DNA of 64,000 nt from Lactiplantibacillus brownii. GTDB lineage: Bacteria; Bacillota; Bacilli; Lactobacillales; Lactobacillaceae. Of this stretch, positions 28,286 to 40,850 are shown piece by piece (within the stretch, counting starts at the first letter, position 1; each line of letters begins with the position of its first letter). The notes beneath the pieces were generated by a model that worked only from the letters and a program-made list of their open reading frames with translations, did no database searches and was not told the DNA's origin. The stretch covers positions 1,984,001-2,048,000 of the forward strand of contig NZ_JAVCWF010000001.1 of assembly GCF_031085375.1 (NCBI RefSeq), given 5' to 3'. Position numbers and translations under genes: made by a program.

Positions 28286-31200
28286 TTAGCGTTGGCGACG
28301 ACGACGATCCACTACAAACCAAGCTCCCAAGCCGGCTGCGGCCACTAATGCGGTCCAAGCACCAACTGTTGCCCATTTGTTAGTTGAAGTAATTTTGTCA
28401 TCATCACGCTTGGCTTGCTTCGTTGCAGTATCAGCCGCAGCGGTAAGTTTTGTCTTACCACGCTTAACATCAGCGCGTTGTTTCCGTGATTTCTTGGTCT
28501 TCTGCTTACTCTTTGCAGTATTCCCAGTATCACTATTCGTTCCTTGTTGTGCAGCGTTGGCTAAAGTAACCGTTGGGGTTCCAGCAGCATTAGTCGTCCC
28601 AGTCACACCAGCAGGGCTCGTCGCTGAACCACCCTGAGCAGTTGTCAAAGCACTAGGTGTATAGCTCAAACCGACGGCATTACCAGCATTTTGTGTGGTA
28701 GCTTGATTAGTGGTATTGCCAGGTTGAACCGTCGCAGCAGCCGTGCCATTTGACTGACCACCGTTGTTGCCAGGATTAGTTGCGTTACCACCATTACCAC
28801 CACCAACAATCTGATTATTATTGGTTGAGCCGTTACCACTGCCAGTATTAGAACCATTTCCAGCGTTATTGCCACCGGTGTTGTTCCCATTACCAGTGTT
28901 ATTGTTACCATTGCCAGTGTTGTTACCGCCATTGGCACCATTTCCGTTACCATTACCACCGTTGTTATTGCCGTCAGGACCTGGATTGATTTGATCACCA
29001 TCAGAGTCCTCATCGGTATCTGAGTCTGAATCAGTATCTGTGTCGGAGTCGGTATCAGTATCTGAGTCAGTATCAGTATCCGAGTCAGTATCTGTATCTG
29101 AGTCAGTATCGGTATCCGAGTCAGTATCAGTGTCTGAGTCAGTATCAGTATCCGAGTCAGTATCTGTATCTGAGTCAGTATCGGTATCCGAGTCAGTATC
29201 AGTGTCTGAGTCAGTATCCGAGTCAGTATCTGTATCTGAGTCAGTATCTGTATCTGAATCGGTATCAGTATCGGTATCCGAGTCCGTATCGGTATCCGAG
29301 TCGGTATCCGCATCCGAGTCAGTATCAGTGTCTGAGTCAGTATCAGTATCTGAGTCTGTATCAGTATCCGAGTCCGTATCAGTATCTGAGTCAGTATCTG
29401 TATCTGAGTCAGTATCTGTATCGGTATCGGTATCCGTATCCGTATCTGAGTCGGTATCGGTATCCGTATCCGTATCGGAATCAGTATCCGTATCTGAATC
29501 AGTATCAGAGTCGGTATCGGTATCTGAGTCAGTATCCGTATCTGAGTCGGTATCGGTATCCGTATCCGAGTCAGTATCGGTATCCGAGTCAGTATCAGTA
29601 TCTGAGTCGGTATCCGTATCCGAGTCAGTATCGGTGTCGGAGTCGGTATCAGTATCTGAGTCGGTATCAGTATCTGAGTCGGTATCGGTATCTGAGTCAG
29701 TATCTGTATCTGTATCCGTATCGGAATCGGTATCTGTATCCGAGTCGGTATCGGTATCGGTATCGGAATCAGTATCGGTGTCCGAGTCAGTATCAGTGTC
29801 AGAGTCGGTATCAGTATCCGAGTCAGTATCAGTATCTGAGTCGGTATCGGTATCTGAGTCGGTATCAGCATCCGAGTCGGTATCAGCATCCGAGTCGGTG
29901 TCGGAGTCAGTATCAGTATCTGAGTCAGTATCAGTATCCGAGTCAGTATCAGTATCCGAGTCAGTATCTGAGTCGGTATCGGAGTCAGTATCAGTATCTG
30001 TGTCGGTGTCGGTATCTGTATCTGAGTCAGTATCAGTATCTGAGTCAGTATCCGTATCCGAGTCGGTATCGGTATCAGTATCGGTGTCAGTATCTGTATC
30101 AGTGTCAGTATCTGTATCGGAGTCGGTATCGGTATCGGTATCGGTATCAGTGTCAGTATCAGTGTCTGAGTCGGTATCGGTATCCGAGTCTGTATCTGTA
30201 TCCGAGTCAGTATCTGTATCTGTATCTGTATCCGTGTCGGTATCCGTGTCGGTATCCGTGTCAGAATCAGTATCTGTGTCTGAGTCGGTATCAGTATCTG
30301 AGTCGGTATCAGTATCGGAATCAGTATCTGTGTCAGAGTCGGTATCGGTATCTGAGTCAGTATCGGTATCGGAATCAGTATCCGTGTCTGAGTCTGTATC
30401 TGAGTCAGTATCGGTATCCGAGTCAGTATCGGTATCTGAGTCGGTATCCGAGTCAGTATCGGTGTCGGAGTCGGTATCAGTATCTGAGTCGGTATCGGTA
30501 TCTGAGTCGGTATCTGTATCTGAGTCAGTATCTGTATCGGAATCGGTATCTGTATCCGAGTCAGTATCGGTATCCGAGTCGGTATCAGTATCCGAGTCAG
30601 TGTCTGTATCTGAGTCGGTATCCGTGTCTGAGTCAGTATCTGTATCCGAGTCGGTATCCGTATCCGTATCCGAGTCGGTATCGGTATCTGAGTCAGTATC
30701 AGTGTCAGAGTCGGTATCTGAGTCAGTATCCGTATCGGAGTCGGTATCTGAGTCAGTATCAGTATCGGAATCGGTATCCGTATCTGAGTCAGTATCAGTA
30801 TCTGAGTCGGTATCTGAGTCAGTATCCGTATCTGAGTCAGTATCCGTATCGGTATCCGTGTCTGTGTCTGTGTCGGTATCTGTATCTGTATCTGAATCAG
30901 TATCTGAATCAGTATCTGAGTCGGTATCCGTATCTGAGTCAGTATCAGTATCGGTATCCGTATCTGAGTCAGTATCAGTATCGGTATCCGAGTCAGTATC
31001 AGTATCGGTATCCGAGTCAGTATCGGTGTCAGTATCGGTATCTGAGTCAGTATCCGTATCTGAGTCAGTATCCGTATCTGAGTCAGTATCAGTATCTGAG
31101 TCAGTATCAGTGTCTGAGTCAGTATCAGTGTCTGAATCGGTATCTGAGTCAGTATCAGTGTCTGAGTCAGTATCAGTGTCTGAATCGGTATCTGAGTCAG

Positions 31201-34200
31201 TATCCGTGTCAGAGTCGGTATCTGTATCCGAGTCAGTATCAGTGTCGGAGTCGGTATCTGAGTCAGTATCCGTATCTGAGTCGGTATCTGAGTCGGTATC
31301 GGTATCCGAGTCAGTATCGGTATCCGAGTCGGTATCTGTATCTGAATCAGTGTCTGAGTCAGTATCTGTATCCGAGTCAGTATCGGTATCCGAGTCAGTA
31401 TCGGTATCCGAGTCAGTATCGGTATCCGAGTCAGTATCTGTATCCGAGTCAGTATCTGTATCCGAGTCAGTATCGGTATCCGAGTCAGTATCCGTATCCG
31501 AATCAGTATCTGTGTCGGAATCGGTATCCGTATCTGAGTCTGTATCCGTGTCTGAGTCGGTATCCGTGTCTGAGTCTGTATCCGTATCTGAGTCGGTGTC
31601 AGAGTCAGTATCTGAGTCGGTATCGGTATCGGAGTCAGTATCCGTATCTGAGTCGGTATCAGTATCCGAGTCAGTATCAGTGTCAGAGTCGGTATCAGTA
31701 TCCGAGTCGGTATCGGTATCTGAGTCAGTATCCGTATCGGAGTCGGTATCAGAGTCAGTATCGGTATCTGAGTCAGTATCAGTGTCTGAGTCTGTATCAG
31801 TATCCGAGTCGGTATCTGTATCTGAGTCAGTATCGGTATCTGAGTCAGTATCGGTATCCGTATCTGAGTCAGTATCGGTATCCGTATCTGAGTCAGTATC
31901 AGTGTCTGAGTCGGTATCTGAGTCAGTATCAGTATCTGAGTCAGTATCAGTATCTGAGTCAGTATCAGTGTCTGAGTCAGTATCAGTATCTGAGTCAGTA
32001 TCGGTATCTGAGTCAGTATCGGTATCTGAGTCGGTATCCGTATCGGAGTCAGTATCTGTGTCTGAGTCGGTATCCGTGTCTGAGTCGGTATCCGTGTCAG
32101 AGTCGGTATCGGTATCTGAGTCAGTATCAGTATCTGAGTCAGTATCAGTATCAGTGTCTGAGTCGGTATCAGTATCCGAGTCAGTATCTGTATCTGAGTC
32201 AGTATCAGTGTCTGAGTCGGTATCTGTATCCGAGTCGGTATCTGTATCTGAGTCAGTATCTGTATCTGAGTCAGTATCTGTATCAGTATCCGAGTCAGTA
32301 TCGGTGTCGGTATCCGTATCTGAGTCAGTATCGGTATCTGAGTCTGTATCAGTATCGGAGTCGGTATCTGTATCTGAATCAGTATCGGTATCCGTATCCG
32401 AGTCAGTATCTGTGTCGGAGTCGGTATCTGTATCTGAGTCAGTATCTGTATCTGAGTCGGTATCTGTATCCGAGTCAGTATCGGTATCTGAGTCGGTATC
32501 TGTATCCGAGTCAGTATCTGTGTCGGAGTCGGTATCTGTATCCGAATCAGTATCAGTATCTGTGTCTGTATCAGTATCTGAGTCGGTATCTGTATCTGAG
32601 TCAGTATCTGTATCCGAGTCAGTATCGGTATCCGAGTCGGTATCAGTATCTGAGTCGGTATCGGTATCCGAGTCAGTATCGGTATCTGAGTCAGTATCGG
32701 TATCTGTATCCGAGTCTGTATCAGTATCGGAGTCGGTATCGGTATCTGAATCAGTATCGGTATCCGTATCCGTATCCGAGTCAGTATCTGTGTCGGAGTC
32801 GGTATCTGAGTCAGTATCGGTATCTGAGTCGGTATCAGTATCCGAGTCAGTATCTGTATCTGAGTCGGTATCGGTATCCGAGTCAGTATCAGTATCTGAG
32901 TCGGTATCGGTATCCGAGTCAGTATCAGTGTCGGAGTCAGTATCAGTATCCGAATCAGTATCAGTATCTGAGTCTGTATCAGTATCTGAGTCGGTATCTG
33001 TATCTGAATCTGTATCAGTATCCGAGTCAGTATCTGTATCCGAGTCGGTATCGGTATCCGAGTCTGTATCTGTATCTGAGTCAGTATCTGTATCTGAGTC
33101 GGTATCAGTATCCGAGTCAGTATCTGTATCTGAGTCGGTATCTGTATCAGTATCTGAGTCAGTATCAATATCTGAGTCAGTATCGGTATCCGAGTCTGTA
33201 TCTGTATCTGAGTCGGTATCGGTATCCGTGTCAGTATCTGTATCGGTATCTGTATCGGTATCTGTATCAGAATCGGTATCTGAGTCAGTATCGGTATCCG
33301 AGTCAGTATCGGTATCCGAGTCTGTATCGGTATCCGAGTCTGTATCTGTATCTGAGTCAGTATCCGTATCTGAGTCGGTATCGGTATCCGAGTCTGTATC
33401 TGTATCCGAGTCTGTATCGGTATCCGAGTCTGTATCTGTATCCGAGTCTGTATCTGTATCCGAGTCAGTATCTGTATCCGAGTCTGTATCTGTATCTGAG
33501 TCTGTATCTGTGTCTGAGTCAGTATCAGTATCCGAGTCTGTATCGGTATCTGAGTCTGTATCGGTATCTGAGTCGGTATCGGTATCCGAGTCGGTATCTG
33601 TATCTGAGTCAGTATCTGTGTCTGAGTCAGTATCAGTATCCGAGTCTGTATCTGTATCAGTATCGTCTATAGACTCATTCGCAGCTAATCCCGCAAAATA
33701 TCCGGCGTGGGTAGCGGCATCAGCAGCTTTCTTCTTAGCTGCTGCTGCTGAACTCGCAGCCTCTTTTGCTTTTTGCGCATGGCTGGCAGCTTCAGAATTT
33801 TTACCAGCTGCTTCAGCAGAATTGGCATTCTGGCGAGCAGTTTCTGCAGCGGCACTTGCGGCTTCAGCTTCAGACGCTGCTTCGGCAGCAGTACTTGCTG
33901 CTTCGGCTGCTTGTTGTGCATATTGATTTGCTGCCGAATTGACATCTGAGTACTCATCCGCAATATCAGCATATGATCCAGCAACATTGGCATATGAATT
34001 GGCGTCAGAAGTCGATCCGGTCGCTTCATCTGCAGCAGAATTTGCATCTGAAGTTTGTGTCGAGTTGACTGTTAAATAGGCCGTTCCTAACGTGACTGTT
34101 TGGTCACCATTCTTCATAACCAAGTAATAATAACCAGATTGACCCACCTGAACACTATTGAAATCTAGCTGATCACTGGTTGCACCATCAATCGCAATGC

Positions 34201-37200
34201 CATTTGACCCATCAGCATTTGGTGAATAGTACCATTGATACGTCATATCACTATCGTCACCAGTATTAGTTCCCTTTGGTACCCAAGTGAAGTCATCACC
34301 AGCGGAAACATTTTGATCATCTAAACCATTACCGATCGTAATCGTCATTGAGTATGAATATGAAGTCCCATCAGCATTGTGAATGGTTACAGTAACCGTG
34401 ACGGTCCCAGCTTTATAAGCCGTTAACAACCCAGCATTATCAATCGTCGCGATGCTGGAGTCACTTGTGGACCAAGTCATTTCACCAGTAGCGTTACCTG
34501 GATTTGTTATAGCCTTAAATTGGTAAGTTGTTTTGTTATCCGCACCATCATCACCAGTGACATCAGCACCGTCAACATTGGAGAGAATAATATAGTCATC
34601 ACCATCAATTGTGATTTCACTTGCAGGAATATCATCATCATAGATGTCGACTTCTGCGACATCACTCGCAATCTTAGAGACACCGATAATATGACCATCA
34701 AACACTGAGACCATCTGGAAAATCATGGTGCCGTCGAAATCGTCAGCAAGTTGTAAGACAATTGAACTACGACCAGTCATCACATTCAAAAGTAGGCCTT
34801 TACTATTATTATTGTCTTCACTAAGAATCGTCAGGTATTGACCGGCATCAGCAATGTCCATCCATTTCCCATTAATTTGAACTCTCCAAGTGGTGGTAAC
34901 CCCAGTTGCTGGAAGACCTATTCCTAAAGCACACGCCCCTGAAAGCGTAATGGTACCGCCTTTTTTGGTTGAAGTTGACTTAGCCGGTTGTGCAGTCATC
35001 CCAGCACTTACGACCGAGCCCCAAATCGTTCCAGCATCCCCAGTGTTTTTATTATTCTCAGGGATTGTGCTGTTAGAGTAATTGGCTGCTTGGGCCGCCG
35101 CATCACCACTAGAGTTGGCAATCGAATTAGCGGTCGCGGCATACGACGTCGCATCCGTAGACGCTTGTTCCGCTAAACTAACATATGAACTAGCATCCGC
35201 AAAGTTTCCAGCAGCAACCGCTGAACTAGCTAATGACATATATTTAGCGGCATTAGCAGCGGCGGCATTGGCTTCAGCAGCAGCACTCATCGCGTCTGTC
35301 GCATAACTACGAGTTGCATTCACATAGGAATTTCCTAAATCAGTATTGTTTGCATATTGGTTTGCCAATGAATCCGCAGTCGAAGTTGCAGCACTAGCAG
35401 CGGCTGATCCGGCGGCAGCAGCAGTTTTTGCATCCGTTGCAATCGAATTATAATAAGTCGTTTGGGCATCCACAATTGTTTGAGTGACTGCGGCAGCAGC
35501 ACTGGCAGCGGCAACCAAATAATTATTCGCATACGTGTTATTCAGAGCCGCTAACTTCATGGCCATTTCTACTTTGGCATAGAGACCATCAGCAGCATAC
35601 GAAGCGGCAATGCTAGCTTGTTCTTGTGCCACATTAGCATAGGATTGTGCGGTCGAAGCCGCATTGCTAGCTGCAGCTAAATTGCCATCAGTCCCAGCGT
35701 TAAAATCACCACCAGCTGTGTAAGCATTATTGGCATCGTTAGCATGTGAAGCCGCGGCTGCCGCAGCACTGGCAGCCGAAGAAGCTGCCGCGGCTGCCGA
35801 TTTAGCATAACTATCTGCCAAATAGTTGGCCGCATCACTATCAGCAGCTTCAGAAGCCGCATTATCTAACGCCTGATTAATGTTATCAATTGCTGAGGCA
35901 TAGCACGAATCTGCCGAATCTCGATATGAAGAAGCATCTACTGCGTAACTTGCCGCAGCAACCGCACATGAACTAGCCGCACTATAATCACCAGCAGTTT
36001 GATAGCCGGCAATACTATTGCTAGCGGCTTCAGCAGCGGCCGCAGCACTCGTCGCTAAGTTCGCATAGGAATTGGCGTTTTTGTAGTCGTCTTGAGCCAT
36101 ACTCGTATAGAAACTTCCTAACGAACCCGTTAGATCCGCTGAAGAGCTGGCCGAACTAATGGCATCACTGGCCGCATTGGCAGCCGAGTTAGCGCTAGAA
36201 GCGTGACTAGAAGCCAGACTTGCTGAGCTGCTAGCTTGATTGTCATAAGTCCCAGCCGGATCAGTGACGACAATCGTAATCACGTTACTTGACGCTGTAT
36301 ACTTTTTAGTCGTTAAGCCTGACTTGTAACTCCCAGAAACCACTGTTTGGAAATAATAAGTTCCGGCTTGTAATAATGGTAAATTAAGCACACCATCAGT
36401 GCTGGTTTGATCCAATAACGTCCAATTTACTTTATCTGTCGACATGTACCATTGGTAAGTTGAATCTTTAACGGTCCCTTTGTTAGGGGTAACCGCACCA
36501 GTCAAGTTCGCGTTTTCACCGACATTAATATTAGGATTGGCGGTATTTAAAGTTGCACTCGCCGCTGAACTATCCTCATTACTATTGCTGACATCGGCGC
36601 TAAGTTCTTTAGCCAATTCGGCATTAACCACCGCTTCGACCGCATAACTTTCCGCAGCTGACATCGCATTAGCCGCGACACGAGCTAATGAATTAGCTTC
36701 CTTCGCGGTACCAGCACTCGCAGCAGCTGTTGCGGCTGAATTTGCTAACGTATATTGGGCTGCAGCTGAATCTGAAGCAGCTTTAGCATTTGAGGCATAT
36801 TCACTAGCCTGAGTCCCAGTATAATTTGCCGCTTCACTCGCCGCTGAGGATGCTTGGTTGCTAGAATTGCCAGCCTGAGCGGCATCATTAGCTGCTGAGG
36901 ACGCCACATCTGAAACGGCCATACTATTGGCCTGTGTGGCCGCAGCTTGGGCGTTGGCATTGGTTTCATCCGCTGTCGTACGCTCAGCGATAGCCGTCGT
37001 CATATTGACTGTACCGTTTGAGTATGCGGTACTGCCGGCTTCATAATCGTCATTACCAGCAGCAGCCACGGTCGCGGCATACGCATCTGCGGCTAAACTA
37101 GCGGCTTGATTAGCATTCATCGCAGCATTAGAAGCTGCCGCAGCATTCGTACTTGCCGTGTTATAGGCCGCACTCACGCTGGCATTGTTTTTGTCATATT

Positions 37201-38569
37201 GCATCGCCAAGTAAGCGTTATTCGCAGCTTCAGCAGCAGCGCTTGCGGCAGCATTAGCCGCAGCGGCAGCTGAACTTGCGGCAGCATTCGTACTGCTTGC
37301 CAGATCAACTAGACCTTGTGTGGCCGCACTCCGCGCTACTTCGGCTTGTGAGGCTGCAATGGCCGCCGCCGCATCAGCCGCAGCGGCAGCTGACATCGCT
37401 GCAGAACTCGCATTGGCATAATTGATCGTATTTTCAGTTGCGGCACCCGTACCACTGGCTAAAGCATCCAAATACATATTGGCTAAACTATTGTAATGTT
37501 TCGCCAACTCCGCTGCAGTCTGCGCTGCATCATAGGCGCTTTGAGCCGCACTTGTTGCTGCTTGGGTTTGCAACGTATTCACTAAACTGGCATAACTGCT
37601 AGCAGCGTCAGCGTATGAAGCCGCTTGACTTGCCGCGTTCGCTGCAGAATTAGCAACCGAACTATCAGTGTTGACCCCACTCCCGGCCTTTAACGTCTCA
37701 TTCGCTTGATCAGCAATCTCACGAGCTTCATTGACCACTTGTGTCAATTCTGCATCCGTAATTGGCGCGGCTTCCTCAGTTTTCGCATTATTTGAAGTCG
37801 TATCCGTTTGATCAGTGGTCGTTACAGTGGTATCAGTCGTAGCCGCTGAATTAGTTGCTTCACTACTGGTTGCTTGGCTATTTGCCGTATCAGAATTAGC
37901 TGCCGAACTATCGTAAGTACTTGTTGCCTTGATATCTTCTAATGTATCGCTTACAGCACTCTCACTTTTAACACCAGCATCGGAGCCGGTCGTGGTTGTG
38001 TCAGTATCTTTACTGGTTGCCGCTGATTGATTATCGGTTGCAGTGCTTTGTCGCTCACTAGTCTGCTTAGCTTCATCAGCACTACTGCTGGCCAAACTTG
38101 ACTTGGCCGTCTTGGCCGCATCATCATTGGCTTCACTCGCAGCACTACTTGTGGCAGTTTGATCCGCCGTCGAAGCTGTCGAAGACGCATTGCTGTTTAC
38201 TTCATCTGAACTTGAACGCGTCTTTGATTCTGTCGAGCTACTGGCAGCAGAAATCGTCGCCGTACTCGTTTCATCACTGGTTGTTTCGCCAGCGGTTTCC
38301 CCGGCAAGTGCAGCCGCAGACAGATAGTCAGTCGTCGCAGCCGGATCAGTTTGCTCGTCAGCCGTCGAGCTCGCTGCATGGGTTTCCTCAGCCTCAGTTT
38401 CAATCACTGCATCATTATTAGTCGTTTTATCCGCATGAACCGTTTGTTGCAAGGCACCAGTTAATGCAAAAGTCGCCATGGTGGTAAATACCCATGAACG
38501 ACCAACTTTGAACATCTTATAATGTAATTTTGGATCCCCTTTGAACGATTTATTCCTTAAAAGCTTCAA
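28286..38569 (-). CDS. Giant Ser-Asp/Thr-Asp repeat surface protein
   Basis: About 3,427 residues. The N-terminus carries a KxYKxGKxW-type signal peptide ([13 protein letters not shown]; cleavage likely after VHA near residue 46). A Ser/Thr/Ala/Asp-rich region runs to about 270, followed by Ala/Ser-rich helical stretches (about 270-660, 790-1170, 1510-1630) interrupted by Ig-like parts (about 670-765 and 1190-1500, the second including a Big2-like unit ending [11 protein letters not shown]). Next comes a (DSDTDT)n region (about 1,635-3,185), an Asn/Gly-rich linker, a Lys-rich stretch, one membrane helix and the tail DRRRRQR. No LPXTG is seen. The start is uncertain: TTG at 38569 has AAGGAAGG 7 nt upstream; TTG at 38590 is too close to its GGAG. 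It is probably glycosylated by the enzymes encoded downstream and acts in adhesion or aggregation. Confidence 0.9.
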   Translation of the reverse strand: MKLLRNKSFKGDPKLHYKMFKVGRSWVFTTMATFALTGALQQTVHADKTTNNDAVIETEAEETHAASSTADEQTDPAATTDYLSAAALAGETAGETTSDETSTATISAASSSTESKTRSSSDEVNSNASSTASTADQTATSSAASEANDDAAKTAKSSLASSSADEAKQTSERQSTATDNQSAATSKDTDTTTTGSDAGVKSESAVSDTLEDIKATSTYDSSAANSDTANSQATSSEATNSAATTDTTVTTTDQTDTTSNNAKTEEAAPITDAELTQVVNEAREIADQANETLKAGSGVNTDSSVANSAANAASQAASYADAASSYASLVNTLQTQAATSAAQSAYDAAQTAAELAKHYNSLANMYLDALASGTGAATENTINYANASSAAMSAAAAADAAAAIAASQAEVARSAATQGLVDLASSTNAAASSAAAAANAAASAAAEAANNAYLAMQYDKNNASVSAAYNTASTNAAAASNAAMNANQAASLAADAYAATVAAAGNDDYEAGSTAYSNGTVNMTTAIAERTTADETNANAQAAATQANSMAVSDVASSAANDAAQAGNSSNQASSAASEAANYTGTQASEYASNAKAASDSAAAQYTLANSAATAAASAGTAKEANSLARVAANAMSAAESYAVEAVVNAELAKELSADVSNSNEDSSAASATLNTANPNINVGENANLTGAVTPNKGTVKDSTYQWYMSTDKVNWTLLDQTSTDGVLNLPLLQAGTYYFQTVVSGSYKSGLTTKKYTASSNVITIVVTDPAGTYDNQASSSASLASSHASSANSAANAASDAISSASSSADLTGSLGSFYTSMAQDDYKNANSYANLATSAAAAAEAASNSIAGYQTAGDYSAASSCAVAAASYAVDASSYRDSADSCYASAIDNINQALDNAASEAADSDAANYLADSYAKSAAAAASSAASAAAAAASHANDANNAYTAGGDFNAGTDGNLAAASNAASTAQSYANVAQEQASIAASYAADGLYAKVEMAMKLAALNNTYANNYLVAAASAAAAVTQTIVDAQTTYYNSIATDAKTAAAAGSAAASAATSTADSLANQYANNTDLGNSYVNATRSYATDAMSAAAEANAAAANAAKYMSLASSAVAAGNFADASSYVSLAEQASTDATSYAATANSIANSSGDAAAQAANYSNSTIPENNKNTGDAGTIWGSVVSAGMTAQPAKSTSTKKGGTITLSGACALGIGLPATGVTTTWRVQINGKWMDIADAGQYLTILSEDNNNSKGLLLNVMTGRSSIVLQLADDFDGTMIFQMVSVFDGHIIGVSKIASDVAEVDIYDDDIPASEITIDGDDYIILSNVDGADVTGDDGADNKTTYQFKAITNPGNATGEMTWSTSDSSIATIDNAGLLTAYKAGTVTVTVTIHNADGTSYSYSMTITIGNGLDDQNVSAGDDFTWVPKGTNTGDDSDMTYQWYYSPNADGSNGIAIDGATSDQLDFNSVQVGQSGYYYLVMKNGDQTVTLGTAYLTVNSTQTSDANSAADEATGSTSDANSYANVAGSYADIADEYSDVNSAANQYAQQAAEAASTAAEAASEAEAASAAAETARQNANSAEAAGKNSEAASHAQKAKEAASSAAAAKKKAADAATHAGYFAGLAANESIDDTDTDTDSDTDTDSDTDTDSDTDTDSDTDTDSDTDTDSDTDTDSDTDTDSDTDTDSDTDTDSDTDTDSDTDTDSDTDTDSDTDTDSDTDTDSDTDTDSDTDTDSDTDTDSDTDTDSDTDTDSDTDTDSDTDSDTDTDTDTDTDTDTDTDTDSDTDTDSDTDTDSDIDTDSDTDTDTDSDTDTDSDTDTDSDTDTDSDTDTDSDTDTDSDTDTDSDTDTDSDTDTDSDTDTDSDTDTDSDTDTDSDTDTDSDTDTDSDTDTDSDTDTDSDTDTDSDTDTDSDTDTDSDTDSDTDTDSDTDTDTDTDSDTDTDSDTDTDSDTDTDTDSDTDTDSDTDTDSDTDTDSDTDTDSDTDTDSDTDTDSDTDTDTDTDTDSDTDTDSDTDTDSDTDTDSDTDTDSDTDTDSDTDTDSDTDTDSDTDTDSDTDTDTDSDTDTDSDTDTDSDTDTDSDTDTDTDTDSDTDTDTDSDTDTDSDTDTDSDTDTDSDTDTDSDTDTDSDTDTDSDTDTDTDSDTDTDSDTDTDSDTDTDSDTDTDSDTDTDSDTDTDSDTDTDSDTDTDSDTDTDSDTDTDSDTDTDSDTDTDSDTDSDTDTDSDTDTDTDSDTDTDTDSDTDTDSDTDTDSDTDTDSDTDTDSDTDTDSDTDSDTDTDSDTDTDSDTDTDSDTDTDSDTDTDSDTDTDSDTDTDSDTDSDTDSDTDTDSDTDTDSDTDTDSDTDTDSDTDTDSDTDTDSDTDTDSDTDTDSDTDTDSDTDTDSDTDTDSDTDTDSDTDTDSDTDSDTDTDSDTDTDSDTDTDSDTDSDTDTDSDTDSDTDTDSDTDTDSDTDTDSDTDSDTDTDSDTDTDSDTDSDTDTDSDTDTDSDTDTDSDTDTDSDTDTDSDTDTDTDTDSDTDTDTDSDTDTDTDSDTDTDTDTDSDTDTDSDTDSDTDSDTDTDTDTDTDTDTDTDTDSDTDTDSDTDSDTDTDSDTDTDSDTDTDSDTDSDTDTDSDTDSDTDTDSDTDTDSDTDTDTDSDTDTDSDTDTDSDTDTDSDTDTDSDTDTDSDTDTDSDTDTDSDTDTDSDTDTDSDTDTDSDTDTDSDTDSDTDTDSDTDTDSDTDSDTDTDSDTDTDSDTDTDSDTDTDSDTDTDSDTDTDSDTDTDSDTDTDTDTDTDTDTDTDTDSDTDTDSDTDTDSDTDTDTDTDTDTDTDSDTDTDTDTDTDTDTDTDTDSDTDTDSDTDTDSDTDTDTDTDTDTDSDTDSDTDSDTDTDSDTDTDSDTDTDSDTDSDADTDSDADTDSDTDTDSDTDTDSDTDTDSDTDTDSDTDTDSDTDTDTDSDTDTDSDTDTDTDTDSDTDTDSDTDTDSDTDTDSDTDTDSDTDTDSDTDTDSDTDTDSDTDTDTDSDTDTDSDTDTDSDTDSDTDTDSDTDTDTDTDSDTDTDTDTDTDTDSDTDTDSDTDTDSDTDTDSDTDTDSDTDTDSDADTDSDTDTDSDTDTDTDSDTDTDSDTDTDSDTDSDTDTDSDTDTDSDTDTDSDTDTDSDTDTDSDTDTDSDTDTDSDTDTDSDTDTDSDTDTDSDSDTDEDSDGDQINPGPDGNNNGGNGNGNGANGGNNTGNGNNNTGNGNNTGGNNAGNGSNTGSGNGSTNNNQIVGGGNGGNATNPGNNGGQSNGTAAATVQPGNTTNQATTQNAGNAVGLSYTPSALTTAQGGSATSPAGVTGTTNAAGTPTVTLANAAQQGTNSDTGNTAKSKQKTKKSRKQRADVKRGKTKLTAAADTATKQAKRDDDKITSTNKWATVGAWTALVAAAGLGAWFVVDRRRRQR
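29010..33664 (-). repeat. (DSDTDT)n coding repeat, 18-bp period
   Basis: About 4.65 kb, equal to about 258 units of 18 bp. On the plus strand the unit reads GAGTCnGTATCnGTATCn, so five of every six bases are nearly fixed and the sixth, the third position of a Ser or Thr codon, varies among all four bases. Register slips give stretches of DSDTDSDT and DTDTDT. Only a few units deviate in protein sequence: one has Ile and three have Ala. It resembles staphylococcal SD repeats in composition. Confidence 0.95.
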
Positions 38570-38590
38570 AATTATGCCTTCCTTCTTCAA

Positions 38591-39300
38591 ATCTCCGTAA
38601 AGTACCCCAACTTAATTAATGAAATCTTAGTTGAAATTATGACTTCAGAATTATGTTCAACCCTTTAATCATAGTTCTCATTTTTTATCGTATCATCGAA
38701 TTATTAATATCGGAAACATAACGGGGGTTGTTAAAGGTGCCTTTCCAGACCGTGAAAATGAGAAAGTCACTTTGCTTGCACAGAATTCACGGAGAGCTAA
38801 TAGAACCGGCATAGTTAGTTCAATTGCCATTAAATCCACAATTGGAAACTTTATAAACTAGAGTAAATAGCTAGGTTATCCCATTCCATAAACTCAAATT
38901 AGATGGTATTAAAATAGTTCGCTTGTATTTTGCTGGTTATTGTTGGTTACGATTGTATATACATTAATCGAATCCAATCAGTTTAAAATGCCAAAAATTA
39001 ATTAAAAATATTAATAAATCTATCATTTAAGCCCAACGATTCAAATAAGGTAAAATTCGGGCGACTTAATTATGTCAATTTAAGAACAAATCAAATAGGC
39101 TATCAATCTTATAAATTTCAGCTTAACTTGCGCCTGTCGTTCCGCCTCTTTAACCGGCTTCGACTCGCCCTAGTTCCCGTCGTAACTAGTAGTCCAACTA
39201 GAAATTGATTGAAATTAGTCCATACGATGCATTAAGAAGCCTCGACCATGTTAGGACTCAATCAAGAATCCAGATTAAGATTGGTTAGCGGCAATTACGA
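38591..39300. other. AT-rich gene-free region upstream of the giant surface protein
   Basis: No reading frame with a ribosome-binding site is seen. A possible minus-strand -35 (TTGAAC near 38658-38663) lies in the 100 bp before the surface-protein gene, but no matching -10 is convincing. The region is long and AT-rich, which leaves room for regulation of the adhesin. Confidence 0.4.
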
Positions 39301-39301
39301 C

Positions 39302-39354
39302 AAAAAAAGAAGCCCCCAGAATTAAATGCTAATTCTGAGAGCTTCTAAATTTTT
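39302..39354 (-). terminator. Terminator of pgi
   Basis: GAAGC, CAGAATTA and their complements form a long imperfect stem followed by seven Ts on the minus strand. Confidence 0.85.
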
Positions 39355-39368
39355 AAATTGCTGAACGC

Positions 39369-40718
39369 TTATTTAAGGCGTGCAGTTAACTTTTTAGTTA
39401 AATCTTCATAGCCAGGCTTGCCAAGTAGCGCAAACATGTTGTTCTTGTAGGCTTCAACACCTGGTTGGTTGAATGGGTTGATTCCGTTCAAGTAACCAGA
39501 AATTGCGACAGCAGCTTCGAAGAAGTAGATCATATAGCCTAAGGTATAAGCATCTTGGCTAGGAATGTTAACGACCATGTTAGGAACACCGCCATCAACA
39601 TGGGCCATAATAACCCCTTCAAAGGCTTTAGTGTTAACTTGTGCCATTGTCTTGCCTTCAAGATACTTCAAGCCATCAAGGTTTTCAGTTTCTTTAGGAA
39701 TGTCAACGTCACTCGTAGCATTTTGAACCTTAACAACAGTTTCCATCAAGTTACGACGACCTTCTTGGATATATTGACCCAATGAATGTAAGTCAGTCGT
39801 AAAGTTAGCTGATGATGGGTAGATCCCCTTTTGGTCTTTCCCTTCGGATTCACCCATTAATTGCTTCCACCATTCTGAGAACATCGCCATATTTGGTTCG
39901 TAGTTTTCAAGAATTTCAGTGGTATAACCCTTCCGGTACAAAATGTTCCGGAAAGCAGCATATTGGTAAGCTTCGTTCTTAGTCAAATCAGCATCGCTGT
40001 ATTGACTCTTACCATCAGCAGCACCCTTCATTAATGAATCGATGTCGCCACCAGAAACGGCAATTGGTAATAAACCAACTGGAGTCAAAACAGTGAAACG
40101 GCCACCAACGTCATCAGGAATAACGAATGATTCGTAACCTTCAGCATCAGCTTCTTGCTTCAACGCACCACGTTTGCGGTCAGTTGTGGCAAAAATCCGG
40201 CCTTTAGCTGCAGCTTCACCATACTTCGCAATTAACTTTTCTTTGAAGACCCGGAAAGCGATTGAAGGTTCAGTCGTCGTCCCAGACTTCGAAATAATGT
40301 TAACAGAGAAGTCACGGTCACCGATCATATGAATTAAATCGTTGACGTATGAAGGTGAAATTGAGTTCCCAGCAAAGACAACTTGTGGGAATTTACGGTC
40401 TTCACGTGAAAGTGATGACCAGAATGTTTCATGTAAGAATTCAATGGCTGCCCGAGCACCGAGGTATGAACCACCAATCCCGATTACTACTAAGACGTCT
40501 GAGTCTGATTGAATCTTCTTTGCAGCCGCTTTAATGCGGGCAAATTCTTCCTTGTCGTAATCTAGTGGTAAGTCTAACCAGCCGCGGAAATCATTACCGG
40601 CGCCAGTACCTTCACGCAGCTCCTTGTCAGCAGCTGTGACCATAGCTTGCATTTCGCCAAGTTCGTTATCATGCACGAACTTAGTTAAATTAGAGCTGTC
40701 AAATGAAATGTGTGCCAT
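39369..40718 (-). CDS. pgi: Glucose-6-phosphate isomerase
   Basis: It interconverts glucose 6-phosphate and fructose 6-phosphate. The 449-residue length is typical of the Gram-positive form. Visible are the sugar-phosphate SIS-fold motifs [13 protein letters not shown] (about 77-89), [16 protein letters not shown] (about 140-155) and the catalytic Glu in the segment near [15 protein letters not shown] precedes the ATG. It is a single-gene unit with a terminator; its promoter region holds a TATAAT (plus 40757-40762 complement) and a cre-like sequence. Confidence 0.95.
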   Translation of the reverse strand: MAHISFDSSNLTKFVHDNELGEMQAMVTAADKELREGTGAGNDFRGWLDLPLDYDKEEFARIKAAAKKIQSDSDVLVVIGIGGSYLGARAAIEFLHETFWSSLSREDRKFPQVVFAGNSISPSYVNDLIHMIGDRDFSVNIISKSGTTTEPSIAFRVFKEKLIAKYGEAAAKGRIFATTDRKRGALKQEADAEGYESFVIPDDVGGRFTVLTPVGLLPIAVSGGDIDSLMKGAADGKSQYSDADLTKNEAYQYAAFRNILYRKGYTTEILENYEPNMAMFSEWWKQLMGESEGKDQKGIYPSSANFTTDLHSLGQYIQEGRRNLMETVVKVQNATSDVDIPKETENLDGLKYLEGKTMAQVNTKAFEGVIMAHVDGGVPNMVVNIPSQDAYTLGYMIYFFEAAVAISGYLNGINPFNQPGVEAYKNNMFALLGKPGYEDLTKKLTARLK

Positions 40719-40756
40719 TTATTATTACCTCTTTCTATACATATTTAACAACTCAC

Positions 40757-40795
40757 ATTATACAATAGGAGCGAACCGAATGAAAAGCGCTTACC
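40757..40795 (-). promoter_or_regulatory. pgi promoter with cre-like sequence
   Basis: On the minus strand a perfect TATAAT lies at 40757-40762. The 17-bp-spaced -35 region (TTTCAT) coincides with GAAAAGCGCTTACC (40782-40795), whose core AAAGCGCTT matches the CcpA operator but whose flanks do not. Confidence 0.45.
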
Positions 40796-40850
40796 CGGTT
40801 TTTTCGTGAATTTTCGTAAATTATGTAAAAAATAAGTAAATTTATCAATC

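Noticed and set aside
28666..33168. Second minus-strand open frame of 1,500 codons ([13 protein letters not shown])
   Set aside because: It is another frame of the same repeat, free of stops by composition only.
29010..33664. Possible CRISPR array
   Set aside because: The period is 18 bp with no unique spacers, and it is coding throughout.
29040..33926. Long plus-strand open frame encoding SESVSV repeats
   Set aside because: It has no signal peptide, anchor or supported start, and lies antisense to a complete gene with signal peptide and membrane helix. Absence of stops follows from the repeat's base composition.
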